A stretch of DNA of 64,000 nt. It comes from Shinella sp032095155 (GTDB lineage: Bacteria; Pseudomonadota; Alphaproteobacteria; Rhizobiales; Rhizobiaceae). This document shows positions 35,351-44,791 of the stretch, piece by piece (position 1 is the first letter of the stretch; every line of letters begins with the position of its first letter). The position numbers and the translations under genes are program-made. A model generated the notes under the pieces. The model was not told the DNA's origin. It saw only the letters and a list, made by a program, of their open reading frames with translations, and ran no database searches. Location: NCBI RefSeq assembly GCF_049199905.1, contig NZ_JBLZPK010000074.1:33083-97082 (forward strand), read 5' to 3'.

Positions 35351-36340
35351 TTACGTCCAGTCCAGAATGATGAACGGGACGGCAATAGTGCGTTTGATGA
35401 TATCGGCATACAGCGCTTCCGGCTGCTCGGGTGTCGCGCGATGGATCAGGCCATCAAGCGGGATCCGGCCCTCGGCTAGAAACGCGAGGGCACGGGAAAA
35501 GCCGCCGAAAATCGAATGAGGCGCATTGTTGTAGCCTTCCAGCAGCTCCTCCCACAGGAAGCTGCGGCCATGCATCGGCAGTTCCCACTCCCATCCGGAG
35601 CGGAGCGTGACGTGCTTGAAGAACACCGCGTTGGTGATGTCATGGGCGGTGAGATCGGTGTATTTCCGCCATGGCACGCCGACGAGGACGACCTCGCCCA
35701 TCCGGCGAACCATATTGCAGCCATCCAGCACCGCACCCTCATGGCCTGAACAATCCACGACAAGTGCCGCCTGGCCTTGGAGTTCCGGATCCTCGAACGG
35801 CATAGCCGCACGGGTGTCGATGATGCCGCTTTGCTCGAGTTGTTTGCGCCGCAGCGCATCGGGATCCACGACCGTAACGCGGTAGCCGCCGATCCGGAAC
35901 AGGTGTGCGGTAAGGAAGCCAACGGGGCCTGCACCCGTGACGATGACCCGATCGCCCGGCCGGGCCTTCGTTGTCATCAAGGTCGTCATGGAAACGCCCA
36001 TCAGACGGGCGATGACGGCGGTTTCGGGGGCCATTCCTCCCGGCAAGGGAAGCGTATTCTCGGCGGCATGCGTCTGCGTCGATCGATGATAGCCCATCGC
36101 GAAGCGCCGCTCGCCTGGCTTTATGCCGGTCACGCCCGCGCCGATCTCTTCGACCTCGAAGACCGCGGCATATCCCGGCCGTATGGGGAATGTGTCGCCA
36201 TTGGCCCATCCGATCTCCGTTCCCTGGCTGATCAGTGTGCAAAGCGTTCGTCCGCGAATTTCGCCGGGCTGTAGCGGCAGATCGTCATAGGATTCGAGCT
36301 TGAAGGCCTGGCGGGCGGGAATGATGATTTCTGACGGCAT
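35351..36340 (-). CDS. MDR-family dehydrogenase lacking the usual zinc ligands
   Basis: A 329-residue medium-chain dehydrogenase/reductase. The Rossmann motif is VTGAGPVGFLTAHLF. The N-terminal catalytic domain has LISQGTEIGWANG where zinc alcohol dehydrogenases have a Cys ligand, and no GHE motif, so the catalytic zinc site appears absent. It resembles the 'S-x-GTE' subgroup that includes BchC-like proteins. It is the last gene of the MalFGK-type importer operon, so it probably acts on the imported sugar or its aglycone. The ATG at 36340 is chosen over a longer frame because it sits just after the ATPase stop. Confidence 0.82.
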   Translation of the reverse strand: MPSEIIIPARQAFKLESYDDLPLQPGEIRGRTLCTLISQGTEIGWANGDTFPIRPGYAAVFEVEEIGAGVTGIKPGERRFAMGYHRSTQTHAAENTLPLPGGMAPETAVIARLMGVSMTTLMTTKARPGDRVIVTGAGPVGFLTAHLFRIGGYRVTVVDPDALRRKQLEQSGIIDTRAAMPFEDPELQGQAALVVDCSGHEGAVLDGCNMVRRMGEVVLVGVPWRKYTDLTAHDITNAVFFKHVTLRSGWEWELPMHGRSFLWEELLEGYNNAPHSIFGGFSRALAFLAEGRIPLDGLIHRATPEQPEALYADIIKRTIAVPFIILDWT

Positions 36341-36350
36341 GTCGCGACTT

Positions 36351-37424
36351 TCAGGAATGGAGTGTGGCGCCGGTTGCCGCATCGAAGAGATGCAAGCCAG
36401 CGGTATTGAAGGTGACATGGATCGATGCGTCGCTTGCCGGACGGTTGGCGGCCGCGACCTGCGCGATCAGCTCGTGAGGCCCGGCGCGGAGGTCGAGGAG
36501 CGCATCGTCGCCGAGATATTCCGTCACTTCGACGGTGGCACGCAGAGCCCCTGGTGCATCTGCAGTCGCCAATGTGATGTCCGATGGCCGAATTCCGATC
36601 AGCACTGCCTGGCCTTCCGTCGCGCGGCCGGCGAAGCGATCGGGCAAGGGCTGGGTGAAGGCTTCGGCTTGCAGTTTTCCGCCCATCAGGCGCGCCGGCA
36701 CGAGGTTCATGGCCGGGCTGCCAATGAATGTCGCAACGAAGGTGTTGGCGGGCCGGGTATAGACATCCTCCGGGCTCCCCACCTGCTCGACATGGCCATC
36801 GCGCATGATGACGATCTTGTCGGCGAGCGTCATGGCCTCCACCTGATCGTGCGTCACGTAGAGCACGGTGGTGCCAAGCCGCTTGTGCAGCTTGCCGATC
36901 TCCCAGCGCACTTGCGTACGCAGCTTCGCATCGAGGTTCGACAGGGGTTCGTCGAACAGGAAGACGTCGGGCGTGCGCACCATGGCGCGACCCATGGCGA
37001 CGCGCTGCCGCTGACCGCCTGAAAGCGCGGAGGGCTTGCGCGCCAGAAGCGCATCAAGGCCCAGAATCGCGGCCGTTTCTCGAACACGGCGATCGACTTC
37101 GCCGGGCGCGAGTTTCAGGGGGCGCAGGGCGAACTCCATGTTCTGCCGCACCGTCATATGCGGGTAGAGCGCATAGTTCTGGAATACCATAGCGATACCG
37201 CGATCCTTCGGTGCCACGTCGTTGACGACACGGCCGCCGATTGAAAGCTTTCCGCCGGAGACGTCCTCCAGGCCTGCCACCATGCGGAGCGTGGTGGTCT
37301 TCCCGCAACCCGAGGGACCGAGGAGCACGACGAATTCCCCGGCGTCGATCGTCAGGTCTATGCCGTGCACGACTTCGAACGCGCCGTAGCGCTTGACCAC
37401 TTTTTCCAGTGCGATGGATGACAT
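36351..37424 (-). CDS. Sugar ABC transporter ATP-binding protein (MalK/UgpC-like)
   Basis: A 357-residue single-domain ATPase with a C-terminal TOBE region. Walker A GPSGCGKTT, Q-loop FQNYALYPHM, signature LSGGQRQRVAMGRA, Walker B VFLFDEPLSNLD and switch His in YVTHDQ are all intact. It would energise the two permeases encoded next to it. Proteins of this type sometimes serve several importers. Confidence 0.94.
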   Translation of the reverse strand: MSSIALEKVVKRYGAFEVVHGIDLTIDAGEFVVLLGPSGCGKTTTLRMVAGLEDVSGGKLSIGGRVVNDVAPKDRGIAMVFQNYALYPHMTVRQNMEFALRPLKLAPGEVDRRVRETAAILGLDALLARKPSALSGGQRQRVAMGRAMVRTPDVFLFDEPLSNLDAKLRTQVRWEIGKLHKRLGTTVLYVTHDQVEAMTLADKIVIMRDGHVEQVGSPEDVYTRPANTFVATFIGSPAMNLVPARLMGGKLQAEAFTQPLPDRFAGRATEGQAVLIGIRPSDITLATADAPGALRATVEVTEYLGDDALLDLRAGPHELIAQVAAANRPASDASIHVTFNTAGLHLFDAATGATLHS

Positions 37425-37434
37425 GTGTCTCTCC

Positions 37435-38259
37435 TTACTTGACTGAGCCCATCGTCAGGCCGCGGACCAGCCAACGCTGGCAGGTCAGCACGAAGACGAC
37501 GCCGGGAATGAGGATGATGAAGGAACCCGCCATGATACGGCCCCACTGGACCGCATCCGACGACCAGAAGGACATGACGGCGACGGTCGCTGTCTGTGCC
37601 TTCGAGCCGGTGAGCATCAGGGCGAACAGGAACTCGTTCCACGAGAAGATGAAGCAGAACACCGCTGAAACAGCGAGGCCGGGCGCCGCGAGCGGCAATG
37701 TCACGCGCCAGAAGGTTTCGAGAATGCCGTAGCCATCGACCATCGCCGCTTCCTCGAGAGCCGAGGGAACCTCGTCGAAGAAGCCTTTCATCAGCCAGAC
37801 GACCAACGGAATGTTGGCGGTGGAATAGACGATGATCAGAGCCAGCGGCGTGTCGAGCAGGCCGGCGGTCTTGAAGATGATATAGTAGGGCACGACGACC
37901 GTGATTGGCGGGAACATGCGCAGCGATAGGATCCAGAAGGCCACATCGTTCATGCGCCGGTGCCGGATGCGACTGATCGCATAGGCGGCGAGCGATCCGA
38001 AAACGAGGCTGATTGCCGTCGAGCCGAGCGCAACGATCAGGCTGTTGCCGATGAATTTCAGAAAAGGCCGTTCTGTGAAGAGCACGTGATAGTGTTCCCA
38101 GGTCGGCGTGAAGAAGAAGGCCGGCGGTTTCTGGAACATGATCGGTGCGGGTTTTACCGATGAAGAGGCGACGAGATAGATCGGCGTCAGGAAGACGATC
38201 AGCACCACTGCGAGAAGCAGGTAGACAAGAATGGCCTGACGGGTCGAGGGCTTGTTCAT
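37435..38259 (-). CDS. Sugar ABC transporter permease (MalG-like)
   Basis: A 274-residue inner-membrane permease with six predicted helices and the EAA loop EEAAMVDGYGILETFWRVTL that contacts the ATPase. It starts four bases before the MalF-like stop region (gap of 4 bp) and pairs with that protein. Confidence 0.93.
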   Translation of the reverse strand: MNKPSTRQAILVYLLLAVVLIVFLTPIYLVASSSVKPAPIMFQKPPAFFFTPTWEHYHVLFTERPFLKFIGNSLIVALGSTAISLVFGSLAAYAISRIRHRRMNDVAFWILSLRMFPPITVVVPYYIIFKTAGLLDTPLALIIVYSTANIPLVVWLMKGFFDEVPSALEEAAMVDGYGILETFWRVTLPLAAPGLAVSAVFCFIFSWNEFLFALMLTGSKAQTATVAVMSFWSSDAVQWGRIMAGSFIILIPGVVFVLTCQRWLVRGLTMGSVK

Positions 38260-38263
38260 GGGG

Positions 38264-39154
38264 TTACTCCACCGCCGTGCGGTCGCGGTTCAGCGACTTG
38301 AAGAAGAAGGTGACGAGAACGGTGATGATCGCCAGCGACACGAAGGAGGCGGCAGCACCCATGCCCATGCGCCAGAAGGTGAAGGATTCTCGGTAGATGA
38401 ACATGGAGAGCACTTCGGTGGAATCGCCCGGCCCGCCTTTCGTCAGCACGAAGATGATGTCGTAGATCTTGAAGGCATCGATCGCGCGCAGGAACATCAG
38501 GCTGACGAGGACCGGTTTCAACTGCGGCAGCGTCACGCGCCAGAACACATCCCAGCGTGAATTGCCGTCGATCATCGCGGCCTCGTAGGGCTCGGGCGAG
38601 AGCGAATGCAGCGCTGCCGCGGTGCCCATCATGATGAAGGGCGTCCACTGCCAGATATCGGCGATTGCGATTGCCCAGAGCGCCCAGTTGGTGGTGGTAA
38701 TCCAGCCGACGCCGGATATGCCGACGAGGCTGAGAAAATAGTTGAGATAGCCAAGCTCCGGGAAATAGAGGAACAGCCAGACGAGGCCGACGATCACGGG
38801 CGAGATCATCATCGGGATCAGAAGCAGCGTGCGCGCCACACTCATGCCGGGCAGTCGCTGCGTGACGATAAGCGCGATGCCGACGCCGAGCACGAGCTGG
38901 ATCGAGAGCGTCATCGCCATCAGCTTCAGTGTCGTCACAAGCGCATGCAGGAACGTGCCGGAGGACAGGATCTCGGCATAGTTCGCCCAACCGACGAATA
39001 CGCGCGGGATGAAGGGCTTGGCGAGGTCGTAGTTACGAAACGACAGCCAGCCCGCATAGAGCATCGGGTAGATCGTCGTCAGGAAAAGGACAGCGACGAC
39101 GGGCAGCAGGAAGACGAGAAAGATGCGCCTGTTGCGCGTTGCTTGATAGGCCAT
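38264..39154 (-). CDS. Sugar ABC transporter permease (MalF-like)
   Basis: A 296-residue permease with six predicted membrane segments and the EAA loop YEAAMIDGNSRWDVFWRVTL. It lies between the binding protein (67-bp gap) and the MalG-like gene. Together they form the CUT1-class channel for oligosaccharides, glycosides or polyols. Confidence 0.93.
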   Translation of the reverse strand: MAYQATRNRRIFLVFLLPVVAVLFLTTIYPMLYAGWLSFRNYDLAKPFIPRVFVGWANYAEILSSGTFLHALVTTLKLMAMTLSIQLVLGVGIALIVTQRLPGMSVARTLLLIPMMISPVIVGLVWLFLYFPELGYLNYFLSLVGISGVGWITTTNWALWAIAIADIWQWTPFIMMGTAAALHSLSPEPYEAAMIDGNSRWDVFWRVTLPQLKPVLVSLMFLRAIDAFKIYDIIFVLTKGGPGDSTEVLSMFIYRESFTFWRMGMGAAASFVSLAIITVLVTFFFKSLNRDRTAVE

Positions 39155-39220
39155 GTCGGAACTCCGGCGGTCAAAGGACGCCGCCCCAGGGAGGCCGGAG
39201 CGGCGCGGCGAGCGTGCGCG

Positions 39221-40630
39221 TCAGTCGGCAAGGACTTTCGCGGGCACGTCGTCGATCCAGCGCAGAAGCGTCTCTTTCGGGAACATCTTCAGACGGGAAT
39301 TGACTGCATTGCAGGCGGTGGTCAGAGCTTCCGCCGCCGTTGCGGTTTCTCCCGCCATGAACTTGTTCAGTTCGACACCGAAGGTTTCTTCGACATCCTG
39401 ATAGAAGGGGTGGAAGATCCGGCGCTTGGCATCGACCTGACTGTCGAGCAGAACCTTGTAGTAGGGGTACTTCTGCTGCAGTTCGGGATCGGAGAGGATC
39501 GCTTTGCGGAACTGGCTGACGCCGTTGCCTTCCTTGGCGAAGCGTCGCATCAGCTCTTCACTCGTCGACCATTTGATGAAGGCCCAGGCGGCTTCCTTTT
39601 CCTTGTCGGAAACCTTGGCGTTGATCGCGAAGGAGAGGGCGCCGGTATAGGTCGGCTCAGCCTTGCCGCCATCAGTCGGGTTGGCCGCAAAGCCGGCCTT
39701 GCCGATTTCCGCGAGCTTGGCTTCGGCGGGGTTGGTCAATCGCACCGAGCGGACCGACCAGTAGGCGGCCTGTGCGGCCTCGCCACGCTCCATGTAGCCG
39801 GACTGGATGTCCCACATCAGGCCGAGATAATCCGGCGGGTTAAAGGGGATCAGCGACTTCATGTATTCGGCCGCCTTGATGTGCGGTTCGCCCGTCATGG
39901 CGCACAGCCCGGTCGCGGGATCCCAATAATCACCGCCGAACGAACGCATGAACGGGAAATAGTCGTGCGTGATGGCGCCCTGCACGCGGCTGTAGGACTG
40001 GCTGACGCCATAGAGGTCGTTTTCGAGCGCCTTGCCGCCGGCTTTTTCACCCTTCTTGCGGGTGAAGAACGCGGCGATGTCGCGATACTGATCCCAGGTC
40101 GTGGGCGCCGCAAGATCGTAGCCGTATTTTGCCTTGAATGCGGCCTGTTCCTCGGCGTTTTCGAAAAGGTCGGCGCGGTACTGGTTGAGCCAGGTCATGC
40201 CAGAGGCAGGAAAGGCGAGAAGCTGGCCCTGCCAGGTGTTTTCCTGAAGCTGGATGGGAATGATGTCGTCGAGCCTGATTTCTGCGGCGTCGCGTTTGGC
40301 AAAGTCCGTCAGGTCGACGAGCGCGCCGGCTTCGCCGAGCATGCCAACCCAAGGGCTATCGACCCACAGCAACTGATAGGAGGGCGAGTCGGAACTCGCT
40401 TCGATGATGATCTTGTCGACAAGCCCGGGATAGGGGAGCATGTCGATCTGTACCTTCGCGCCGGTTAGCGCTTCGAACTCCCCGACGATCGGAGCAAGGC
40501 GGGTCACGGATGTGTCGCCGATCCCAAGCATTTTGAGCTCGACGCCCTCAAACGGCTTTTCGGCCATGGCCGAGCTGGCCGTCACGACGCAGAATGCCGT
40601 CGCATAAGCCAAGGATTGTATTTTTCGCAT
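39221..40630 (-). CDS. Extracellular solute-binding protein (CUT1 sugar importer)
   Basis: A 469-residue periplasmic binding protein with a signal sequence ending near SAMA-E (residue 23). The large size and features such as SGMTWLNQYRADLF and EEAWAFIKWS-like helices (here EKEAAWAFIKWST) match family-1 extracellular solute-binding proteins. GAGGAGGAAAGA precedes the ATG at 40630; longer in-frame starts run into the operator. It leads the operon and lies 27 bp downstream of a LacI-type palindrome. Confidence 0.92.
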   Translation of the reverse strand: MRKIQSLAYATAFCVVTASSAMAEKPFEGVELKMLGIGDTSVTRLAPIVGEFEALTGAKVQIDMLPYPGLVDKIIIEASSDSPSYQLLWVDSPWVGMLGEAGALVDLTDFAKRDAAEIRLDDIIPIQLQENTWQGQLLAFPASGMTWLNQYRADLFENAEEQAAFKAKYGYDLAAPTTWDQYRDIAAFFTRKKGEKAGGKALENDLYGVSQSYSRVQGAITHDYFPFMRSFGGDYWDPATGLCAMTGEPHIKAAEYMKSLIPFNPPDYLGLMWDIQSGYMERGEAAQAAYWSVRSVRLTNPAEAKLAEIGKAGFAANPTDGGKAEPTYTGALSFAINAKVSDKEKEAAWAFIKWSTSEELMRRFAKEGNGVSQFRKAILSDPELQQKYPYYKVLLDSQVDAKRRIFHPFYQDVEETFGVELNKFMAGETATAAEALTTACNAVNSRLKMFPKETLLRWIDDVPAKVLAD

Positions 40631-40656
40631 TCTTTCCTCCTCTGGAATCCCGCTGT

Positions 40657-40668
40657 TGAAACGTTTCA
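40657..40668. promoter_or_regulatory. LacI-type operator before the MalFGK-like operon
   Basis: TGAAACGTTTCA, a perfect 12-bp palindrome with the central CG typical of LacI/GalR operators. Related sites occur at 42928-42939 and 44914-44923. The LacI regulator at 42987-43997 is the natural candidate to bind it. Confidence 0.65.
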
Positions 40669-40723
40669 CCAAAAGATGAAACGGCAGGCGGTGCGGGGCC
40701 ACTTGCGGCATGTTGTGGCTAGA

Positions 40724-41239
40724 TCAGGTGGCTACGGGCGACCATTGCGCGGGACCGCCCGCACGTTCGGCACCCAACGGCCCATCCATGCTGACGATTT
40801 CGATGAACTGGCCCCACGGTGCTTTCAGATAGCACCATGTCAGCCCTTCCATGGGGCCGCCGTCGACATAGGTCGGTCCATCCAGAACTTCGACGTTTTC
40901 AGCGCGGAGCCGATTGGCTGCGGCGGTGCAGTCGTCCACCTGGAAGGCGAGGTGATAGCCGCCGGGCTGGCTGTTGCGCTTCAGCGGTGCATCGGGCTCG
41001 GCATCGCCGGAATAGCGGAAGATCTCCAGGTTCGTGCCGTTGCCAATGCGCAGCACCCGGATATCCTCGATGCGCGTGTTGCCCGCCACGCCAAGGCGCC
41101 GGCGCATGTATTCGTCGTCGACATCGACAAGGCCGGTCGACAGGCATTCGACCGCGCCGAACAGGTTGGTGAAAAACGCTACAGCTTCGTCAAGATCGGG
41201 CACCGTGAAGCCCACATGCTGCATTCCATAAACTTTCAT
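40724..41239 (-). CDS. VOC-superfamily (glyoxalase/dioxygenase fold) protein
   Basis: A 171-residue protein with the paired beta-alpha-beta-beta-beta layout of glyoxalase I and epimerases: GMQHVGFTVPDLDEAVAFF at the start and GYHLAFQVDDCTAAANRL in the second half. Likely metal ligands are His8, a Glu in the first module (NLEIF), the His in GYHLAF and Glu in FIEIV. Possible roles are an epimerase, isomerase or lyase. It is downstream of the GMC oxidoreductase (24-bp gap), so it probably acts on that enzyme's product. Confidence 0.8.
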   Translation of the reverse strand: MKVYGMQHVGFTVPDLDEAVAFFTNLFGAVECLSTGLVDVDDEYMRRRLGVAGNTRIEDIRVLRIGNGTNLEIFRYSGDAEPDAPLKRNSQPGGYHLAFQVDDCTAAANRLRAENVEVLDGPTYVDGGPMEGLTWCYLKAPWGQFIEIVSMDGPLGAERAGGPAQWSPVAT

Positions 41240-41263
41240 GATTTCCTCCCATTCCTAAAGTGT

Positions 41264-42895
41264 TCAGGCCAGTTCCCGCTGGCGGCTCCGCTCCTCTTTC
41301 AGGTCGGCCGCAGGCAGGGGTGGCAGGCCGCGAATGAGATCGCTGGCCTTTTCGCCGATCATGATGGTCGGCGCATTGGTGTTCGATGAATTGATGCGCG
41401 GCATGATCGAGGCGTCGCACACGCGAAGGCCGGAAAGGCCATGCACCCGCAACTCAGGATCGACTACAGCCATGTCGTCGATGCCCATGCGGCAAGTGCC
41501 GACCGGATGGTGGTCCGTCTTGGCCATGCGGCACGCGTAATCGAGCAGCGCCTTGCGATCCGTAACGCCATCGCCGGGCAACACTTCACGACGCAAGTAG
41601 GGGGAGAGGGCCGGTTGGCGCAGGATTTCCCGGGCCATCTCCAGACCGCGCAGCGACATGTCCCGATCATAGGGGTCGGACCAGTAATTCGGGTCGATCA
41701 ACGGGGCCGCCGCAGGATCGGAGGAGGCGAGGCGCACCGTGCCGCGGGATCGTGGGCGCATGAGCGCGGAATTCAGGGTAATGCCCCAGCCGTTGATCGT
41801 GGCGATGCCTTTTTCGATGCCGGATCCCTGGCCGAGATGGAACTGCATATCCGGCCAGCGCGCCTCGGGGTCGGCATACCAGAAGCCGCCCGTCTCGAAG
41901 AGGGAGGAGGCGACCGGCCCGGATTTGAGGGCAAGATATTGCAGCCCGGCGGCGATCATCCGGTCTGGCCGGAGCACGCCGTCATAGGAATGCCGCCCCG
42001 AGCATTCGGCCAGCACGCAGATGTCGATATGGTCCTGCAGATTTTCGCCGACACCTGGCAGATCATGTTGCACGTCCACACCTGCGGAACGCAGATGATC
42101 GGCCGGCCCTATCCCTGACAGCATCAGAAGTCGTGGAGACCCGATGGCGCCCGACGTCAGGATAACTTCACGGCGCGCATGGTGCACCGTACCGTCCATC
42201 ATTTCGACGCCGGTGGCGCGGCCACCGCTGATGAGAATGCGCCGAACCTGCGCTCCGGTTTCGACTGTCAGATTGGTGCGTGTCTCGGCGTCGCGAAGGT
42301 AGGCGCCGGCAACAGAGGAGCGGCGTGCATCCCGTTGCGTCAGTTGATAGAAACCGACGCCGGCCTGCTGCCGTCCGTTGAAGTCAGGATTATACGGCAT
42401 GCCCCATTGCTGACCGGCACGCACGAAGGCCTCGCAAATCGGCAGCGTGGCGCGTGGCATCGAGACGCCGAGGGGGCCGTCGATGCCGTGGAATGGTTCT
42501 GAAAACCGCTCGTTTCCCTCGGCGCGCTTGAAGTAGGGCAGGACGTCACGATAGGCCCAGCCTGGGCAGTCGTGTTCGTCGGCCCAGGCGTCATAATCGC
42601 GGCTGTTGCCGCGGGTGTAGATTTGCGCGTTGATACTGGAGCCGCCCCCGATCACTTTCGCCTGCGTGAACCAGAGCACACGATCTTGAAGATGTTTCTG
42701 CGGCACGGTGGACCAACCCCAACTGGCGATCCCCTTGGTCATTTTCGCAAAGCCCGCAGGCCAATGGAAAAGCACGGATCGATCGCGCTCACCCGCGTCC
42801 AGCAGGAGGGTCGTGATATCGGATTGCTCCGCAAGTCGCGCCGCAATCACGCAACCGGCCGATCCTCCGCCGACGACAATGTAATCCGTCTCCAT
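41264..42895 (-). CDS. GMC-family FAD-dependent alcohol oxidoreductase
   Basis: A 543-residue flavoprotein of the choline/alcohol dehydrogenase type. YIVVGGGSAGCVIAARL is the FAD Rossmann motif; KVIGGGSSINAQIYTRG and LTSGAIGSPRLLMLSGIGP are the two GMC signatures. The active-site pair is His in DHHPVGTCRMG and Asn in SSNTNAPTIM. It oxidises a primary alcohol or sugar hydroxyl. It is first in a leftward two-gene unit with the VOC protein, directly behind a TetR-type site (42911) and a LacI-type site (42928). A second GMC enzyme lies at 52129-53727. Confidence 0.92.
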   Translation of the reverse strand: METDYIVVGGGSAGCVIAARLAEQSDITTLLLDAGERDRSVLFHWPAGFAKMTKGIASWGWSTVPQKHLQDRVLWFTQAKVIGGGSSINAQIYTRGNSRDYDAWADEHDCPGWAYRDVLPYFKRAEGNERFSEPFHGIDGPLGVSMPRATLPICEAFVRAGQQWGMPYNPDFNGRQQAGVGFYQLTQRDARRSSVAGAYLRDAETRTNLTVETGAQVRRILISGGRATGVEMMDGTVHHARREVILTSGAIGSPRLLMLSGIGPADHLRSAGVDVQHDLPGVGENLQDHIDICVLAECSGRHSYDGVLRPDRMIAAGLQYLALKSGPVASSLFETGGFWYADPEARWPDMQFHLGQGSGIEKGIATINGWGITLNSALMRPRSRGTVRLASSDPAAAPLIDPNYWSDPYDRDMSLRGLEMAREILRQPALSPYLRREVLPGDGVTDRKALLDYACRMAKTDHHPVGTCRMGIDDMAVVDPELRVHGLSGLRVCDASIMPRINSSNTNAPTIMIGEKASDLIRGLPPLPAADLKEERSRQRELA

Positions 42896-42910
42896 CTTGC
42901 TTCCTAGTAT

Positions 42911-42939
42911 GTAACTAGTCCGTTACTTGAAACGTTTAA
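42911..42939. promoter_or_regulatory. Adjacent TetR-type and LacI-type operator candidates before the GMC gene
   Basis: GTAACTAGTCCGTTAC (42911-42926) follows the GTAAC-N6-GTTAC pattern repeated in this region. TGAAACGTTTAA (42928-42939) is one base off the perfect LacI-type palindrome at 40657. They are one base apart and sit 15 bp before the ATG, so either protein could block the promoter or leader. A further AAAGCGTTT core lies at about 42965-42973. Confidence 0.6.
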
Positions 42940-42986
42940 TCAATCATCGCCCATAGTCAAGCGGAAAGCGTTTGTTGGGATGAGAT

Positions 42987-43997
42987 TCAGGTGGAGATGA
43001 CAGAGGCGCGGCGGATGAGGGCGGGTTCCAGTGTGCGGCGCGGAGCAGAGGTCTCTTTCGCGGTGATCCTGCGAAGGGCGAATTCCGCGGAGGTTCGACC
43101 GATGAGTGCCGGCTGGATGTCGACGGTCGTCAGTTCCGGATCGAGGATCCGGCCTTGCGGGATGTTGTCGAAGGCAATGATGGATATGTCACGGCCGACG
43201 ATCATTCCGAGTTTGCGGGACGCGCGATACGCGCCCGATGCCTGATCGTCATTGAAGCAGATCACGGCATTCGGCAGCATGCCTTGAGAGGCAAGGAGAA
43301 GCATCTTTTCTTCTGCGAAGTCGGGATGCATGAGGCCCGGCAGCATCCGGCAGGCCGCTTCCGGCAATGCGGCGTCCGCGAGCGCCTTGCGGATGCCTAC
43401 GCAGCGGCCATCCCATGTCGTGGTGTGCGGATATCCGCCGATAAAGACGATGGAGCGGTGTCCGGCAGCAAGCAGGCATTCCGCGGCGAGATAGCCCGAT
43501 TTTTCGTCATCTACGCCGACAAAGGCCGCCTGGCTGCCGACAACGTCGCGGACACAGACGACGAGCGGAAGGCCGTGAGCAAGGATGGGGGCGAGATCGT
43601 CAGTGGTGCTGCCGTGAACGGGGGAAAGAATGACGCTGCCGACGCCCTGCGCGACCATAGAGGCGAGAAGCTGTTCCTGCCGGACGAGATCGTTCTGGGC
43701 GGTCGCCAGAAGCGTCAGTCCACCCGCCTCGTAGACGGTCGCTTCCAGGGAAGCGACGAGTTCGCTGAAGAAAGGGTTGATAATGTTGTTGAGAATGACA
43801 CCGACAAGGTTGGATTTACCGGTGCGCAGGCGGGCTGCCGATGCATCGCGAATGAAGCCGAGCTGATCGGCAACCTCCAGCACCCGTTTGCGCGTTTGCG
43901 CGGAGGGGCGGCCCGTGCCCGACAGTACGTAGGAGGCGGTTGCCACGGAAACGCCGGCGGCCGCAGCGACTTCCTTGATGCCCTTTCGCTTCATCAC
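42987..43997 (-). CDS. LacI-family transcriptional regulator
   Basis: A 336-residue repressor. Residues about 5-55 form the LacI helix-turn-helix and hinge helix (IKEVAAAAGVSVATASYVLS). The sugar-binding core follows (NLVGVILNNIINPFFSELVA, FVGVDDEKSGYLAAECLLAAG). It starts 21 bp after the TetR gene stop, so the two are probably co-transcribed. Its likely sites are the CG-centred palindromes at 40657, 42928 and 44914, covering two importer operons and the GMC gene. Confidence 0.92.
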   Translation of the reverse strand: MMKRKGIKEVAAAAGVSVATASYVLSGTGRPSAQTRKRVLEVADQLGFIRDASAARLRTGKSNLVGVILNNIINPFFSELVASLEATVYEAGGLTLLATAQNDLVRQEQLLASMVAQGVGSVILSPVHGSTTDDLAPILAHGLPLVVCVRDVVGSQAAFVGVDDEKSGYLAAECLLAAGHRSIVFIGGYPHTTTWDGRCVGIRKALADAALPEAACRMLPGLMHPDFAEEKMLLLASQGMLPNAVICFNDDQASGAYRASRKLGMIVGRDISIIAFDNIPQGRILDPELTTVDIQPALIGRTSAEFALRRITAKETSAPRRTLEPALIRRASVIST

Positions 43998-44018
43998 ATG
44001 TTTTGCCGACAGGTCATG

Positions 44019-44672
44019 TCAAACGGTGACGAGCCGCGTGATCGTTTCGATATTGAACTGGATCCTTTGCTCCAGGGCGTCCTTGGCCATGAGGTCGCGT
44101 TCGTAGATGATCGTACCGGTAAAGCGGTTCGTGAGATAGTAGTAGCCGACGGCCGCGATCGTGATGTTGAGCTGCACGGGGTCGACGTCATTGCGGAATA
44201 CGCCTGCTGCCACGCCCCGTTCCAGGATGGTCGAGACCATGTTGACCAGCTTGCGGCTTGAAACCTTGATGATCTCTGATTTCTTCAGGTGCTTGGCGCG
44301 ATGCAGGTTTTCGCTGTTGACCAGGGTCAGGAATTCCGGGTTTTTCAGATAGTATTCCCAGGTGAAGCGCACCAGCTTCTCGAGTGCCGCCTTCGGGTCG
44401 AGATCCTCCAGATGCAGCTTCTGCTCGGCGCTGCGGATGTCGAGATAGGCATCCTCGAGCACGGTCTGGAACAGGCCTTCCTTGCTCTCGAAATAGTGGT
44501 AGATCATGCGCTTGTTGGCCTTCGCCTTTTCGGCGATGTCATCGACGCGTGCGCCGCCTAAGCCATTCTTCGCAAATTCTTTTTTGGCAGCATCGAGGAT
44601 GCGTGCCTTGGTCGCCTCGGCATCGCGAATGCGCGGTTTGCGTCCCGGTTTTTCTATCTGTTCGCCGGTCAT
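44019..44672 (-). CDS. TetR-family regulator, probable master repressor of the 40.7-64 kb block
   Basis: A 217-residue regulator. Helix-turn-helix domain: AKKEFAKNGLGGARVDDIAE, then KAKANKRMIYHYFESKEGLF (about residues 20-65). The C-terminal domain (LVNSENLHRAKHLKKSEII, then YYLTNRFTGTIIYE) matches the TetR C-terminal family of RutR/YcdC-like proteins. I choose the ATG at 44672, preceded by GGACAGG, since upstream in-frame codons are not conserved in type. A repeated GTAAC-N6-GTTAC motif near its own promoter and before three other transcription units fits its binding site. The ligand is likely a pathway intermediate, perhaps a CoA ester or the free acid. Confidence 0.9.
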   Translation of the reverse strand: MTGEQIEKPGRKPRIRDAEATKARILDAAKKEFAKNGLGGARVDDIAEKAKANKRMIYHYFESKEGLFQTVLEDAYLDIRSAEQKLHLEDLDPKAALEKLVRFTWEYYLKNPEFLTLVNSENLHRAKHLKKSEIIKVSSRKLVNMVSTILERGVAAGVFRNDVDPVQLNITIAAVGYYYLTNRFTGTIIYERDLMAKDALEQRIQFNIETITRLVTV

Positions 44673-44791
44673 GTTTTCAGCCTGTCCTTTGGCGCAGTCG
44701 TGATGTCTTCGCTGCAACTCATACACGCACGCATTGCCATCCGTCAAAGCCGGTCGGTGCGATTGCCTGTTGTCATCCTACTGAAAACCAC

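Noticed and set aside
38606..40468. 620-codon open frame on the plus strand
   Set aside because: It is antisense to the MalF-like permease and the sugar-binding protein, which have clear motifs; the composition is shadow-like.
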